NCBI RefSeq assembly: GCF_009765995.1
Contig: NZ_LMUI01000011.1
Span: 510,824-574,823 of the forward strand
DNA: 64,000 bases
DNA from: Methylocapsa sp. S129
GTDB taxonomy: Bacteria; Pseudomonadota; Alphaproteobacteria; Rhizobiales; Beijerinckiaceae
Reading direction: 5' to 3'
Shown here: piece after piece, positions 8,768 through 17,397 of the stretch
Position numbering within the stretch: the stretch's first letter is position 1
How the letters are laid out: the number at the start of each line of letters is the position of its first letter
Position numbers and translations under genes: made by a program
Notes under the pieces: generated by a model
Seen by the model: the letters and a program-made list of their open reading frames with translations, nothing else
Database searches by the model: none
What the model was told of the DNA's origin: nothing

Positions 8768-10127
8768 CATTTTTCGGTCTTCGGCGTTGCGGGTCGCTCT
8801 GGCCTTCGCAATCGCCATGACCGTGGCGACGTCGCTGATATTTGGTTTTGTCTATCTGCAAATCACCGCGTCGGACGAAGCGCTCGTGCGCGTCGTTCTG
8901 GTCAACGAAGCCGAAAAGGGGGCAAATTACTCGGATGCGGAGCTGAGGAACGCGCTCGACTTGCGGCTGACGCATGATCTGCGCCGCCTTGACTATGTTG
9001 CGCTTTTCGACGCCGCCGGAAACGTCCTCATCGGCAATATCGACAAGATGCCGGCGATCCCCGCCGACGGCAAATCCCATTTCATCGCAGCCGTGCAGCC
9101 TCCGGGCGCGCCCCGGCAAAGCGAACCGGCCATATTCGTGGCGCGCCTGCGCCCGGACGGCAGCGTCCTTTTGCTGGGTAGAAGCCTCCTCGAAGTCTAT
9201 GCGCTTCGCCGGACCGTGCTCGTCGCCCTCGCCACGGCGATCGGCCCGATGCTGCTGATGGCGCTCGCGATCGGCGCCTTCTTCGCCCGCCGCGCGTCGC
9301 TCCGGCTGACCCGCATCCACGACACGATCGTGCGGATCATGCGCGGCGATCTTCAGGTTCGTCTGCCGGTGCGCCGGGCGCCTGACGAGATCGACAAGGT
9401 TTCCCGCGACGTGAATCTCATGCTTGACGAGATTGTGCGATTGCTGGTGCAGATCAAAAGCGTCAGCGACAATATCGCCCATGATCTGCGCACGCCGCTG
9501 GCGGTGATGCGCGCCAAGCTGGAGCGCGGCCTCGCCGGCGACGACGATCAGGAATTGCGCGCCGCGGCCCGCCAGGCGCTCGCCGAACTCGACAGAGCGA
9601 TGAGAACGATCACCGCTTTGTTGCGCATATCGGAAGTCGAGAGCGCCTTAAGGTCGAGCGGGTTCAAACCGATCGACCTCTCGGCGATCTGCGCCGACGT
9701 GTTCGAATTCTACGAGCCGCTTGGGAAAGCCAAATCGATTGCGATGGTTCTCGACGCCAAGTCGCCGGTTCCGACCCTGGGCGACGGCGACCTGATGCGC
9801 GAGGCTTTGTCGAATCTCATCGACAACGCCGTCAAATTCACGCCCGAGGGCGGGACCGTGCGGATAGCGGCGGCGATGGAGGCCGGCCGGCCGGTAATCC
9901 GGGTCAGCGACAGCGGCTCTGGCGTGGCGCCGGGCGAGCGCGACAAGATCTTCGAGCGATTCTACCGCACCATCCGCAACGATCGCGTTGCTGGCAGCGG
10001 TCTTGGCTTGAGCATAGCGGCGGCGATCGCCAATCTTCATGATTTCGATCTGCGGGTCGAAGACAATTGTCCCGGCGCTTTGTTCGAAATGAGCGCCCGC
10101 CTTAAGAGCGCGCCCAAACAATCCTGA
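8754..10127 (+). CDS. Sensor histidine kinase with HAMP domain
   Basis: Membrane-bound histidine kinase of 457 residues, partner of the response regulator it overlaps. It has an N-terminal membrane helix (about 13-37), a periplasmic sensor region of roughly 115 residues with no recognised fold, a second helix (about 153-178), a HAMP segment, and the HisKA box with His243 in IAHDLRTPL. The HATPase domain follows, with the N box LIDNAVKFTPEGG, then VSDSGSGV, FERFYR and GSGLGLSI. All catalytic motifs are present, so it should be active. In related systems that sit with efflux genes the kinase senses the exported toxic compound or metal; the ligand here is not shown by the sequence. Confidence 0.95.
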   Translation: MRMPDIFRSSALRVALAFAIAMTVATSLIFGFVYLQITASDEALVRVVLVNEAEKGANYSDAELRNALDLRLTHDLRRLDYVALFDAAGNVLIGNIDKMPAIPADGKSHFIAAVQPPGAPRQSEPAIFVARLRPDGSVLLLGRSLLEVYALRRTVLVALATAIGPMLLMALAIGAFFARRASLRLTRIHDTIVRIMRGDLQVRLPVRRAPDEIDKVSRDVNLMLDEIVRLLVQIKSVSDNIAHDLRTPLAVMRAKLERGLAGDDDQELRAAARQALAELDRAMRTITALLRISEVESALRSSGFKPIDLSAICADVFEFYEPLGKAKSIAMVLDAKSPVPTLGDGDLMREALSNLIDNAVKFTPEGGTVRIAAAMEAGRPVIRVSDSGSGVAPGERDKIFERFYRTIRNDRVAGSGLGLSIAAAIANLHDFDLRVEDNCPGALFEMSARLKSAPKQS

Positions 10128-10161
10128 GCGCAGCGGCGCCTTGGGACTTCTCAATAGACAA

Positions 10162-10220
10162 GCAAAAGGCGGGATTTTGAGAAGACCGTAATCACGGTCT
10201 CCCAAAATCCCGCCTTTTGC
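10162..10220. terminator. Long hairpin terminator between convergent genes
   Basis: A 17-bp arm (GCAAAAGGCGGGATTTT, 10162-10178) is perfectly complementary to 10204-10220, and a nested 7-bp pair (AGACCGT, 10183-10189, with ACGGTCT, 10194-10200) closes a 4-nt loop. The outer arms end in A/T runs on both strands, so the hairpin can stop transcripts from the kinase gene on the plus strand and from the porin gene on the minus strand. It lies 34 nt after the kinase stop and 35 nt after the porin stop. Confidence 0.85.
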
Positions 10221-10255
10221 GAACCCTTAAATCTCAGACGCGGATCAATTCCGGT

Positions 10256-11683
10256 TCAGAAGCGGAAGCGAAGGCCGACCGTCGGGTCGATGTTCGTCTT
10301 GTAGAGATAGCCGCTCGCCAGTCCGTTATGAACTTCCGAGAACATCACGCCAGCGTAGACATCGAACTTCTTGGCGAACTTCCAATCGGCGTCGAAGGAT
10401 ACGGCGTCCAGCGTTCCCGCGCAGGAACCCGACGAGGTATTGTTGCAGTATTTAGCGGCGTAGCTGTCCTGGATGTAATGATAGTAGGCGACGCCGGCAT
10501 CGATTGTGTCGGTGAAGGCGTATCGTCCGCCGAGCCACATGATTTTGAGGATCTTGTTATTGGTGTAGGCCGTGTTGGTGATGTCGGCGGCGGCGACGGT
10601 GTAGCCGGCGATGTCAGTGAAGCTTGTCAACTGCGGGTTGGACGGATTCTGGAACGTAATATGTTCAAATCCGCCGTACAGCTTGATCTGGTTGTAAGTG
10701 TATTTGGCAAGCAGCATCACGCTGGTGTCGTCGGAGATCGTCGCCGCGAGCGTGCCCGGATATTTCAGGTCTTGCGCCGCGCTCAGCGCCGCCGAGGACA
10801 CGGCGTCCTTGTCCTTGCTGTAGATGGCGTCAAGCGCGAGCTTGCCGTAAGCGCCGCCGTCAAAGTCCGCGCCGACCTGGAACTGGTAAGAGTCTTGCGA
10901 GGCGTTGTTTAACTCATAGCCGCCGAACTGATAGAGCGCCGCAGCCCGGAACATGCCGACGTCGACACGATATTTCAGCGCCGTCGTATATCGGGTGTCT
11001 TCGGTGTCGCCGACGCCGGAGGTCGCTCCCGACCAGCCGATCGGCGAGAAGGCGTAGGAGCCGCCCATCGGGTCATAGGCGTTGACGCCGTCCAGCGTGA
11101 GCGAATTTTGCCGGCCGAAGGTCAGCGTGCCGAAAGTCGTATTGCTGATGCCCGCGAAACCCACGCCATTATAAAACTGACCCGCCCGGCTTGAGTCGGC
11201 GTTTGAAGTTTGCGAGCCGAGCGGCACGCCGTTGTTCTCGAGCAGAGACTTCGGCCCGTTGGCGAGCTGCAGCGAATAGGGATCAAAACCCATATTCAGA
11301 TCAAAAACAAAGGACCACCCGGGAGCGAACTCCTCTTTTCCTTTGATGCCGACGACGGACTGGCTCAAGCCGCCGGGAACGCCGTTCCACTGGGCATGGT
11401 TGCTGTTCTTCTGGACGAGTTCTTCGACGCCGGTGGCGATGGCGCCATTGAAGGGGGTGCCGTGGCTCTGCCACCCGCCGCCCATATCGACCGTGCCGTA
11501 CAGCGTAATGCCGTAATAAGTCAGCGGGCATGCCGTGGTGATGAATTCCATGGGCGTCGCGCAAGATGCGAGAGTCGGCGGCGGCGGGACGGGGGCCGGC
11601 TTGCTGGTGGGCAAATCCGCTGCATGCGCGGCTCCGGCTGCGCCGAGAACCATCGCCACAGAAATACCTATTCTTCTTCTCAT
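10256..11683 (-). CDS. Outer-membrane porin (alphaproteobacterial Gram-negative porin)
   Basis: Predicted trimeric beta-barrel porin of 475 residues for passive uptake of small solutes. A clean signal peptide (MRRRIGISVAMVLGAAGAAHA) is followed by AADLP and a short Pro-rich segment, as is common in rhizobial porins. Alternating aromatic/polar beta strands run through the protein (YYGITLYGTVDMGGGW, FAGISNTTFGTLTFGRQ), and the last residue is Phe in the ending VGLRFRF, the outer-membrane insertion signal. Two Cys pairs near the N- and C-terminal ends could form disulfides. It is transcribed alone, convergent to the efflux operon, with a shared terminator. Confidence 0.9.
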   Translation of the reverse strand: MRRRIGISVAMVLGAAGAAHAADLPTSKPAPVPPPPTLASCATPMEFITTACPLTYYGITLYGTVDMGGGWQSHGTPFNGAIATGVEELVQKNSNHAQWNGVPGGLSQSVVGIKGKEEFAPGWSFVFDLNMGFDPYSLQLANGPKSLLENNGVPLGSQTSNADSSRAGQFYNGVGFAGISNTTFGTLTFGRQNSLTLDGVNAYDPMGGSYAFSPIGWSGATSGVGDTEDTRYTTALKYRVDVGMFRAAALYQFGGYELNNASQDSYQFQVGADFDGGAYGKLALDAIYSKDKDAVSSAALSAAQDLKYPGTLAATISDDTSVMLLAKYTYNQIKLYGGFEHITFQNPSNPQLTSFTDIAGYTVAAADITNTAYTNNKILKIMWLGGRYAFTDTIDAGVAYYHYIQDSYAAKYCNNTSSGSCAGTLDAVSFDADWKFAKKFDVYAGVMFSEVHNGLASGYLYKTNIDPTVGLRFRF

Positions 11684-12194
11684 TTATGCCCCCACTCAAG
11701 GTCTATATTTCAGCTAAGCGACGCAGGCAAAAAACAGGCCAGCCAATTGGCGCGGCCTGGGCTTGGTCGCTCGACGACAGTTGACGATGAAGTCGGGCCG
11801 TTTCTCGGCCCGCGCCTGTCTGCTCGTTAACTACCGCTACCGGTCGCAAATGACAGTTTTATAACGCGCGCTGCTCCAGAGGCGGCGTCGGCGCGCACGA
11901 GCGTGCGGCTGCGGCGGCGAAGGCGTCTCAACGCGCTGGAATTCCGCATGAAACGGGCGCTTGCCGGGCGAGTGTTGCTATGCGGCCACATGCCATTTGA
12001 ATTGGCGCGGCGGACGAAAAATACGCGCCGGTCGTCATGTCCGGCGTTGAATCAGCGCCGGGGCCAGAGCCGACAAACGCCGCCCGATGCATCCTCAGCG
12101 CGATAAACGTCGATTGGCGCCGCTCTCGGCCGGCGACCCGCAAGAAATCACGTTCATCGGAGATGACGGCGCGCGTCTAAACCATCGGCTTTGT
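11684..12194. other. Intergenic region upstream of the porin
   Basis: About 510 bases without a supported gene. It should hold the porin promoter on the minus strand near 11690-11850. Short open frames on both strands have Arg/Ala-rich shadow composition and no ribosome site. I see no repeat or RNA gene here before the tRNA. Confidence 0.5.
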
Positions 12195-12271
12195 TGGTAG
12201 CGGGAGAGGGACTCGAACCCCCGACACGCGGATTATGATTCCGCTGCTCTAACCAGCTGAGCTACCCCGCC
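12195..12271 (-). tRNA. tRNA-Met (anticodon CAU, elongator type)
   Basis: Read on the minus strand, a 77-nt cloverleaf starts GGCGGGGTAGCTCAGC and ends in an encoded CCA. The D arm is GCTC/GAGC, the anticodon stem is GCGGA/TCCGC around the loop ATCATAA with anticodon CAT, and the T arm holds GGTTCGAGTCC. The acceptor stem pairs along its seven positions with a G-U at each end. A CAU anticodon could also be tRNA-Ile2 (lysidine-modified); the similarity to elongator Met tRNAs of alphaproteobacteria makes Met more likely, and the first base pair rules against the initiator pattern. Confidence 0.93.
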
Positions 12272-12381
12272 GCACCGCGCGCCCACGAGGGCGCGCCGGA
12301 AAGCGCGCATATATGAAGCCGCGGCCAAAGCTGTCAAGGAAAACTGCCACGGCGCCCCAGCGCCTGGCAAATAGGCGGCGC

Positions 12382-13167
12382 TTATTTGGGGGCCATGCGC
12401 AAGGCGCCGTCGAGCCGGATATAGGTTCCGTTGAGCATATCGTTGGCGATGATGGTCTCGACCAGCTCCGCATATTCGTCCGGCCTGCCAAGGCGGGAGG
12501 GGAAGGGAACGGAGACGGCCAGCGCTTTGCGGGCCTCTTCCGGCAGGCCGTCGAACATCGGCGTGTGGAACAGGCCAGGCAAGATGGTCATTACGCGCAC
12601 GCCATAGCCGGCGAGATCGCGGGCGACGGGCAGGGTCAGGGCCAGCACGCCGCCCTTGGAGGCGGCATAGGCAGCCTGGCCGATCTGCCCGTCCTGGGCG
12701 GCGACCGAAGCGGTCGTGACGATCACCCCGCGCGCGCCGTCGGCCGAGATCGGATCAAGCCCGACCATCGCCGCCGCGCTTTTGGCGACCATGGCGAATG
12801 TGCCGATCAGATTGATCTCGATGGTGCGCCGGAATGTTGCAATGTCATGGGCGATGAGTTCGCCGGTATCGCGCTTTTTCGACACCGTGCGCCGCGCGGG
12901 GCCGATGCCGGCGCAGCAGACAAGCACGCGCTCGACGCCATGCGCCGCGCGCGCCGCCGCCAGCGCGGCGTCGACGCTGGGCTCATTGGTGACGTCCGTC
13001 TCGCAAAACAGGCCGCCGATCTCGCGCGCCAACGCCGCGCCGCGTTCGCGCTGCAGATCGAAAATGGCGACCTTGGCGCCGTCGGCGGCAAGTTTGCGCG
13101 CGGTCGCCTCGCCTAGGCCCGAAGCGCCTCCAGTTACGATGGCGGCGATTGACGAATCGAGTTTCAT
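12382..13167 (-). CDS. SDR-family dehydrogenase (type II 3-hydroxyacyl-CoA dehydrogenase-like)
   Basis: Short-chain dehydrogenase of 261 residues. It has the NAD-binding TGGASGLGE (about residues 12-20), Asp of the IFDLQ segment that favours NAD, CCAGIG in place of the usual NNAG, a catalytic Ser in TTASVAAQDG and the YAASK catalytic pair. The pattern VAAQDGQIGQAAYAASKGG and LPGLFHTPM resemble the HSD17B10-like 3-hydroxyacyl-CoA dehydrogenases. That fits its position beside the acyl-CoA dehydrogenase and thiolase genes, although it is on the opposite strand and not in their operon. The exact substrate is inferred. Confidence 0.88.
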   Translation of the reverse strand: MKLDSSIAAIVTGGASGLGEATARKLAADGAKVAIFDLQRERGAALAREIGGLFCETDVTNEPSVDAALAAARAAHGVERVLVCCAGIGPARRTVSKKRDTGELIAHDIATFRRTIEINLIGTFAMVAKSAAAMVGLDPISADGARGVIVTTASVAAQDGQIGQAAYAASKGGVLALTLPVARDLAGYGVRVMTILPGLFHTPMFDGLPEEARKALAVSVPFPSRLGRPDEYAELVETIIANDMLNGTYIRLDGALRMAPK

Positions 13168-13354
13168 GGCGATCGGCTCCCCTTGACGCCTGGGGCGATC
13201 GCCCAGGCTTGCGTGATAGAATTGTCGGCGCGAATAGGGTATTGCAATTGGGTTCCGTGCGGCAAGCGACAGGCCTTATCATAGAGCTTCGACGCGCATG
13301 GCAAGTCCTGGTCCAAGTCCTGATCGATGAGTCCTGCTTGAAGATGAGTTCCGC

Positions 13355-13570
13355 ATGAACCGGTTTGAACCCCGTCCGACAGGCGCGGTCGAGGCGCGCG
13401 TACAATATCTCGACGGCGATTTTCGCGTCGTCCGCCCCGGCGCCTTTGTGCGCTGCGCGGTGACGGGCGCGCCGATTCCGATCGACGAATTGCGCTATTG
13501 GAGCGTCGACCGCCAGGAAGCCTATGCCAATCCCGACGCCGTTTTGCAGCGGCGCGCCGGTCGGGCGTAG
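13355..13570 (+). CDS. DUF2093 family small protein
   Basis: Small conserved protein of 71 residues without signal peptide or membrane helix. The segment VQYLDGDFRVVRPGAFVRC, then AVTGAPIPIDELRYWSVDRQEAY is the hallmark of DUF2093, a family restricted largely to alphaproteobacteria. A single Cys lies in the core. No function is known. It stands alone, 120 nt before the acyl-CoA dehydrogenase gene. Confidence 0.85.
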   Translation: MNRFEPRPTGAVEARVQYLDGDFRVVRPGAFVRCAVTGAPIPIDELRYWSVDRQEAYANPDAVLQRRAGRA

Positions 13571-13690
13571 CGCGAGCGTCGGCGTCGCCCTGATTTCTGT
13601 TGGCCCGGCCTCTCGTCGCGGCGAGGCCTTGCGTTTCTCGGCAGATAGTTTACATGTGAACGAATTGGCCCCGTTCTGGAGACTTGACCC

Positions 13691-15481
13691 ATGCCGAGCT
13701 ACAAGGCGCCTGTCGGCGACACTTTGTTCCTGCTGACCGATGTCTTCGACTATGCGCGCTATGACAATCTGCCGGGGTTTTCTGAGGCGCCCCTTGATGT
13801 CGTCGAGGCGGTGCTGAGCGAAGGGGCGAAGCTGGCCGAAGAAGTGCTGCAGCCGCTCAATCGCTCTGGCGATATCGAGGGATGCACGCGCCATGCCGAT
13901 GGCGCGGTGACGACGCCCAAAGGATTTAAGGAAGCCTATAAAGCCTTTGCCGAGGGCGGTTGGGTCGGCATTGCGGGCGATCCGGCCTATGGCGGTCAGG
14001 GCCTGCCCCATTTCCTCGCGCTCGCCCTGAATGAATTCGCTATTTCGGCCAATCAGGCCTTCGCCATGTATCCCGGGCTGACGAACGGGGCGACGGCGGC
14101 GCTCCACACCCATGGCAGCGATGCGCAGAAAAAGACCTATCTGCCCAAAATGATCTCCGGCGAATGGTCGGGGACGATGAACCTCACCGAGCCCCAATGC
14201 GGCACCGATCTTGGCCTTATCAAGACGCGCGCCGCGCTACAGGGCGACGGATCTTACGCGATCACCGGACAGAAGATTTTCATCTCCTCGGGCGAGCACG
14301 ATCTGACCGACAACATCATTCATCTCGTGCTTGCGCGCATCGAGGGCGCGCCGGCAGGGGTTAAAGGCATTTCGCTGTTCGTCGTGCCCAAGGTCATGGT
14401 GCGCGATGACGGGTCGCTCGGCGAGCGCAATGGCGTTTCCTGCGGCTCGATCGAGCACAAGATGGGCATTCACGCCAATTCAACCTGCGTGATGAACTAC
14501 GACAGCGCCAAGGGTTGGCTGGTCGGCGAAGAAAACCGCGGCCTCAATGCGATGTTCGTCATGATGAACGAAGCGCGCATGGGCGTGGCGCTGCAGGGCG
14601 TCGCCATTTCCGAGGTCGCATACCAGAACGCCGCCGCCTACGCCAAAGAGCGCGTGCAGGGGCGCGCGCTGACCGGCGCACGGGACGCGAGCAAGCCCGC
14701 CGATCCGATCATCGTCCATCCCGACGTGCGTCGCATGCTGTTGGAAATCCGCGCCTTCAACGAGGCGGCGCGCGCGGCCATGATGTGGGCGGCTTTGTCG
14801 AGCGACGAGGCGCGCCGTTCTCCCGACGCCGCCGCGCGCCAGTCTGCCGAAGATCGGCTTGGCCTGCTGACGCCGGTGCTCAAGGGCGTCTTCACCGACG
14901 CCGGCTTCGCCAACGCCGTCAAGGCGCAACAGGTGTTCGGCGGCCACGGCTACATCGCGGAATCGGGCATGGAGCAATTCGTGCGCGATGCGCGCATCAA
15001 CATGATCTATGAAGGCGCCAACGGCATCCAGGCGCTCGATCTGGTCGGGCGCAAATTGCCCAAGGACGGCGGCCGCGCGATCACCGCCTTCTTTGGCGAG
15101 ATCGCGGCGTTTCTTTCGGCGAACAAGGCGGATGCGGAACTCGCTCCCTATCTGACCGGGCTGAAGGCGGGCTCGGGCCAATTGCAGCAGGCGACGATGT
15201 GGCTGATGCAGAACGCGATGGGCAATCCCGACAATGCAGGCGCCGGCTCGACCGATTACATGCATCTCTTCGGCTTGACCCTGCTCGGCTATATGTGGGC
15301 GCGCATCGTCAAGGCGGTTCTCGCGAAGAAGGCGAACGGCGGCCTCAGCGAAGAACTGGAAAGCAAACTCGTCCTCGCCAAGTTCTTCAACGAGCGTATG
15401 ATGCCAGAGGCGGGCGCCCATCTCGCGCGATTGAGCTCGGGCGCCGGGTCGATCATGGCGATGCCCGCGGCGGCGTTCTAG
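13691..15481 (+). CDS. Acyl-CoA dehydrogenase with C-terminal extension domain
   Basis: FAD-dependent acyl-CoA dehydrogenase of 596 residues, performing the first oxidation of beta-oxidation and passing electrons to ETF. It is longer than the 380-residue short-chain type and has the N-terminal extension and the C-terminal domain typical of the FadE/DmdC-like long group. Visible motifs include MNLTEPQCGTDLG, the EARMGVALQG segment, FGGHGYIAESG, and IYEGANGIQALDL, which holds the catalytic Glu. A run after residue 470 forms the helical C-terminal domain. It opens a beta-oxidation block with thiolase and FadJ on the same strand; a palindromic repeat separates it from them. Confidence 0.93.
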   Translation: MPSYKAPVGDTLFLLTDVFDYARYDNLPGFSEAPLDVVEAVLSEGAKLAEEVLQPLNRSGDIEGCTRHADGAVTTPKGFKEAYKAFAEGGWVGIAGDPAYGGQGLPHFLALALNEFAISANQAFAMYPGLTNGATAALHTHGSDAQKKTYLPKMISGEWSGTMNLTEPQCGTDLGLIKTRAALQGDGSYAITGQKIFISSGEHDLTDNIIHLVLARIEGAPAGVKGISLFVVPKVMVRDDGSLGERNGVSCGSIEHKMGIHANSTCVMNYDSAKGWLVGEENRGLNAMFVMMNEARMGVALQGVAISEVAYQNAAAYAKERVQGRALTGARDASKPADPIIVHPDVRRMLLEIRAFNEAARAAMMWAALSSDEARRSPDAAARQSAEDRLGLLTPVLKGVFTDAGFANAVKAQQVFGGHGYIAESGMEQFVRDARINMIYEGANGIQALDLVGRKLPKDGGRAITAFFGEIAAFLSANKADAELAPYLTGLKAGSGQLQQATMWLMQNAMGNPDNAGAGSTDYMHLFGLTLLGYMWARIVKAVLAKKANGGLSEELESKLVLAKFFNERMMPEAGAHLARLSSGAGSIMAMPAAAF

Positions 15482-15485
15482 GGGA

Positions 15486-15636
15486 CGTCATTGCGAGCGG
15501 AGCGAAGCAATCCAGAGGTCGTGACGTCTGGAAATTGAACGGTGGCGGCGCAGTCGCGATTTTTTCTGATTACGGGCCGCGAACAAGGCGGCATAGGTCT
15601 CGATCTCTGGATTGCTTCGCTCCGCTCGCAATGACG
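15486..15636. repeat. Palindromic intergenic repeat (REP/MITE-like)
   Basis: Two perfect 32-bp inverted arms (15486-15517 and 15605-15636) enclose an 87-bp spacer. The arm begins CGTCATTGCGAGCGGAGCGA and continues with the GCAATCCAG core seen in many alphaproteobacterial genomes as a dispersed palindrome. It starts 4 bp after the acyl-CoA dehydrogenase stop and has no coding capacity. It could act as a transcript-stabilising or terminating hairpin, or be a non-autonomous mobile element. No second copy was noticed in this window. Confidence 0.85.
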
Positions 15637-15660
15637 ACGCGGGAAACAAAGGGAGGTACG

Positions 15661-16131
15661 ATGAAACCCGGACATCCCGCCCCGCCTTTTGCCGGCGGCT
15701 GCCAATGCGGCGCCGTTCGCTATCGGTTGATAGCCGCCCCCACGGGCGCGGGCATCTGCCATTGCCGCATGTGCCAGAAGGCGGGCGGCGCGCCATTCAT
15801 GGCTTTCACGGGGGTAAAAGCCGCCGATCTCGTCTTCACGCGCGGGACGCCGACGAAATATGCCTCTTCCGATCTCGCCGAGCGCGGCTTCTGCGCGGCT
15901 TGCGGAACGCCGCTGACCTACCAGATAAAAGGGCTCAACCGGATCAGCGTCACGATCGGCAGCCTTGACGATCCCGCCTTATTCGCGCCGGGCGAGCAGT
16001 TCGGGACCGAAGCGATTCTGCCCTGGTTCGCGGCGCTCGCCGCTTTGCCGGGACAGCGCACGGACGACTGGCTCCGCGCCGCGAAAATCGACGATGTCGG
16101 CAACCATCAGCACCCCGATCGCGAAACCTGA
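15661..16131 (+). CDS. GFA family protein (glutathione-dependent formaldehyde-activating enzyme-like)
   Basis: Small zinc protein of 156 residues of the GFA/CENP-V family. Zinc-binding cysteines appear in GGCQCGAVRY, CHCRMCQKAGG and FCAACGTPL, spaced as in the family. Members include the formaldehyde-glutathione adduct enzyme Gfa, but most have unknown substrates, so the enzymatic role is not assigned. The start ATG 15661 is preceded by GGGAGG; the longer open frame upstream overlaps the dehydrogenase and the palindromic repeat and is not used. It sits between beta-oxidation genes without an evident link to them. Confidence 0.88.
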   Translation: MKPGHPAPPFAGGCQCGAVRYRLIAAPTGAGICHCRMCQKAGGAPFMAFTGVKAADLVFTRGTPTKYASSDLAERGFCAACGTPLTYQIKGLNRISVTIGSLDDPALFAPGEQFGTEAILPWFAALAALPGQRTDDWLRAAKIDDVGNHQHPDRET

Positions 16132-16170
16132 AATCATCGCGGCCTTTGGCCGCTCCCGAGGAGACCGCCA

Positions 16171-17379
16171 ATGACCGAGGCCTTTATTTACGATCACGTC
16201 CGCACGCCGCGCGGGCGCGGCAAGCCGGATGGTTCGCTCCATACCGCAACGACCCTGCATCTGGCCTCGACCGCGCTGCGCGCGATCAAGGATCGCAATC
16301 ATCTCGATCCCAAACTGATCGACGATGTCGTGATGGGCTGCGTCGATCCCGTCGGGGAGGCTGGCGGCGATATCGCGCGGATGGGCGCGCTGGCGGCGGG
16401 CCTCGGCGATCAGGTTCCCGGCGTGCAGATCAACCGTTTCTGCGCTTCGGGCCTCGACAGCGTCAATTTCGCGGCCGCCCAGATCATGGCCGGCCAGCAC
16501 GATATGACGATCGGCGGCGGCGTCGAATCGATGAGCCGGGTCGGCATCGGCGCTTCGGGCGGCGCGTGGCCGGTCGATCCTTCGCTCGCCATCTCGGCCT
16601 ATTTCATGCCGCAGGGCGTTTCGGCCGATCTGATCGCGACGAAATATGGCTTCTCGCGCGACGATGTCGACGCCTACGCCGTGGAATCGCAAAAGCGCGC
16701 CGCCGCCGCCTGGGAGGCCGGCCGCTTCAAGAAGTCGATCGCGCCGGTACGCGATGTGAACGGCCTCAGCCTGCTCGACCATGACGAGCATATGCGGCCC
16801 AAGACCGATATGCAGTCGCTCGCCGCCTTGAAGCCTTCGTTCGTCATGATGGGCGAGCAGGGCGGTTTTGACGCGGTGGCGACGCAGGCGCATCCCGAGA
16901 TCGAGCGCGTCATTCATGTCCATCACGCCGGCAATTCGTCGGGCATCGTCGATGGCGCAGCGGCTGTGCTGCTGGGTTCGGCGAAAGCGGGCTCCGCTGC
17001 GGGACTGAAACCGCGTGGAAGAATCCGCGCTTTCGCCAATATCGGCTCCGAGCCTGCGATCATGCTGACAGGGCCGGTCGACGTCACCAAGAAAGTGCTC
17101 GCGCGCGCGGGCATGACGATCGCCGACATCGATCTGTTCGAGGTCAATGAAGCTTTCGCTTCCGTCGTGCTGCGCTTCCAGCAGGCTTTCGACGTCGATC
17201 CCGGCAAGCTCAACGTCAATGGCGGCGCCATCGCCATGGGTCATCCGCTGGGCGCGACAGGCGCGATGATCCTGGGCACCGCGCTCGACGAGCTTGAGCG
17301 CACCGGCAAGTCGACGGCTCTGATCACTTTGTGCATCGGCGGCGGCATGGGCACGGCCACCATCATCGAACGCGTCTAA
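16171..17379 (+). CDS. Acetyl-CoA C-acyltransferase (thiolase)
   Basis: Thiolase of 402 residues that cleaves 3-ketoacyl-CoA with CoA to release acetyl-CoA. The nucleophilic Cys91 lies in [11 protein letters not shown], the NEAFASV segment carries the Asn-Glu-Ala loop, the catalytic His is in [15 protein letters not shown], and the second Cys is in TLCIGGGMG. It starts with ATG after AGGAGACC and is followed after 18 nt by the fused hydratase/dehydrogenase, so the pair makes the multifunctional beta-oxidation complex. Degradative use is favoured over PHB synthesis by this partner. Confidence 0.95.
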   Translation: MTEAFIYDHVRTPRGRGKPDGSLHTATTLHLASTALRAIKDRNHLDPKLIDDVVMGCVDPVGEAGGDIARMGALAAGLGDQVPGVQINRFCASGLDSVNFAAAQIMAGQHDMTIGGGVESMSRVGIGASGGAWPVDPSLAISAYFMPQGVSADLIATKYGFSRDDVDAYAVESQKRAAAAWEAGRFKKSIAPVRDVNGLSLLDHDEHMRPKTDMQSLAALKPSFVMMGEQGGFDAVATQAHPEIERVIHVHHAGNSSGIVDGAAAVLLGSAKAGSAAGLKPRGRIRAFANIGSEPAIMLTGPVDVTKKVLARAGMTIADIDLFEVNEAFASVVLRFQQAFDVDPGKLNVNGGAIAMGHPLGATGAMILGTALDELERTGKSTALITLCIGGGMGTATIIERV

Positions 17380-17397
17380 AAGAGCGGAGATCGAATC

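Noticed and set aside
15199-15660. Upstream extension of the GFA-family frame
   Set aside because: It runs through the acyl-CoA dehydrogenase 3' end and the palindromic repeat; the good ribosome site is at 15661.
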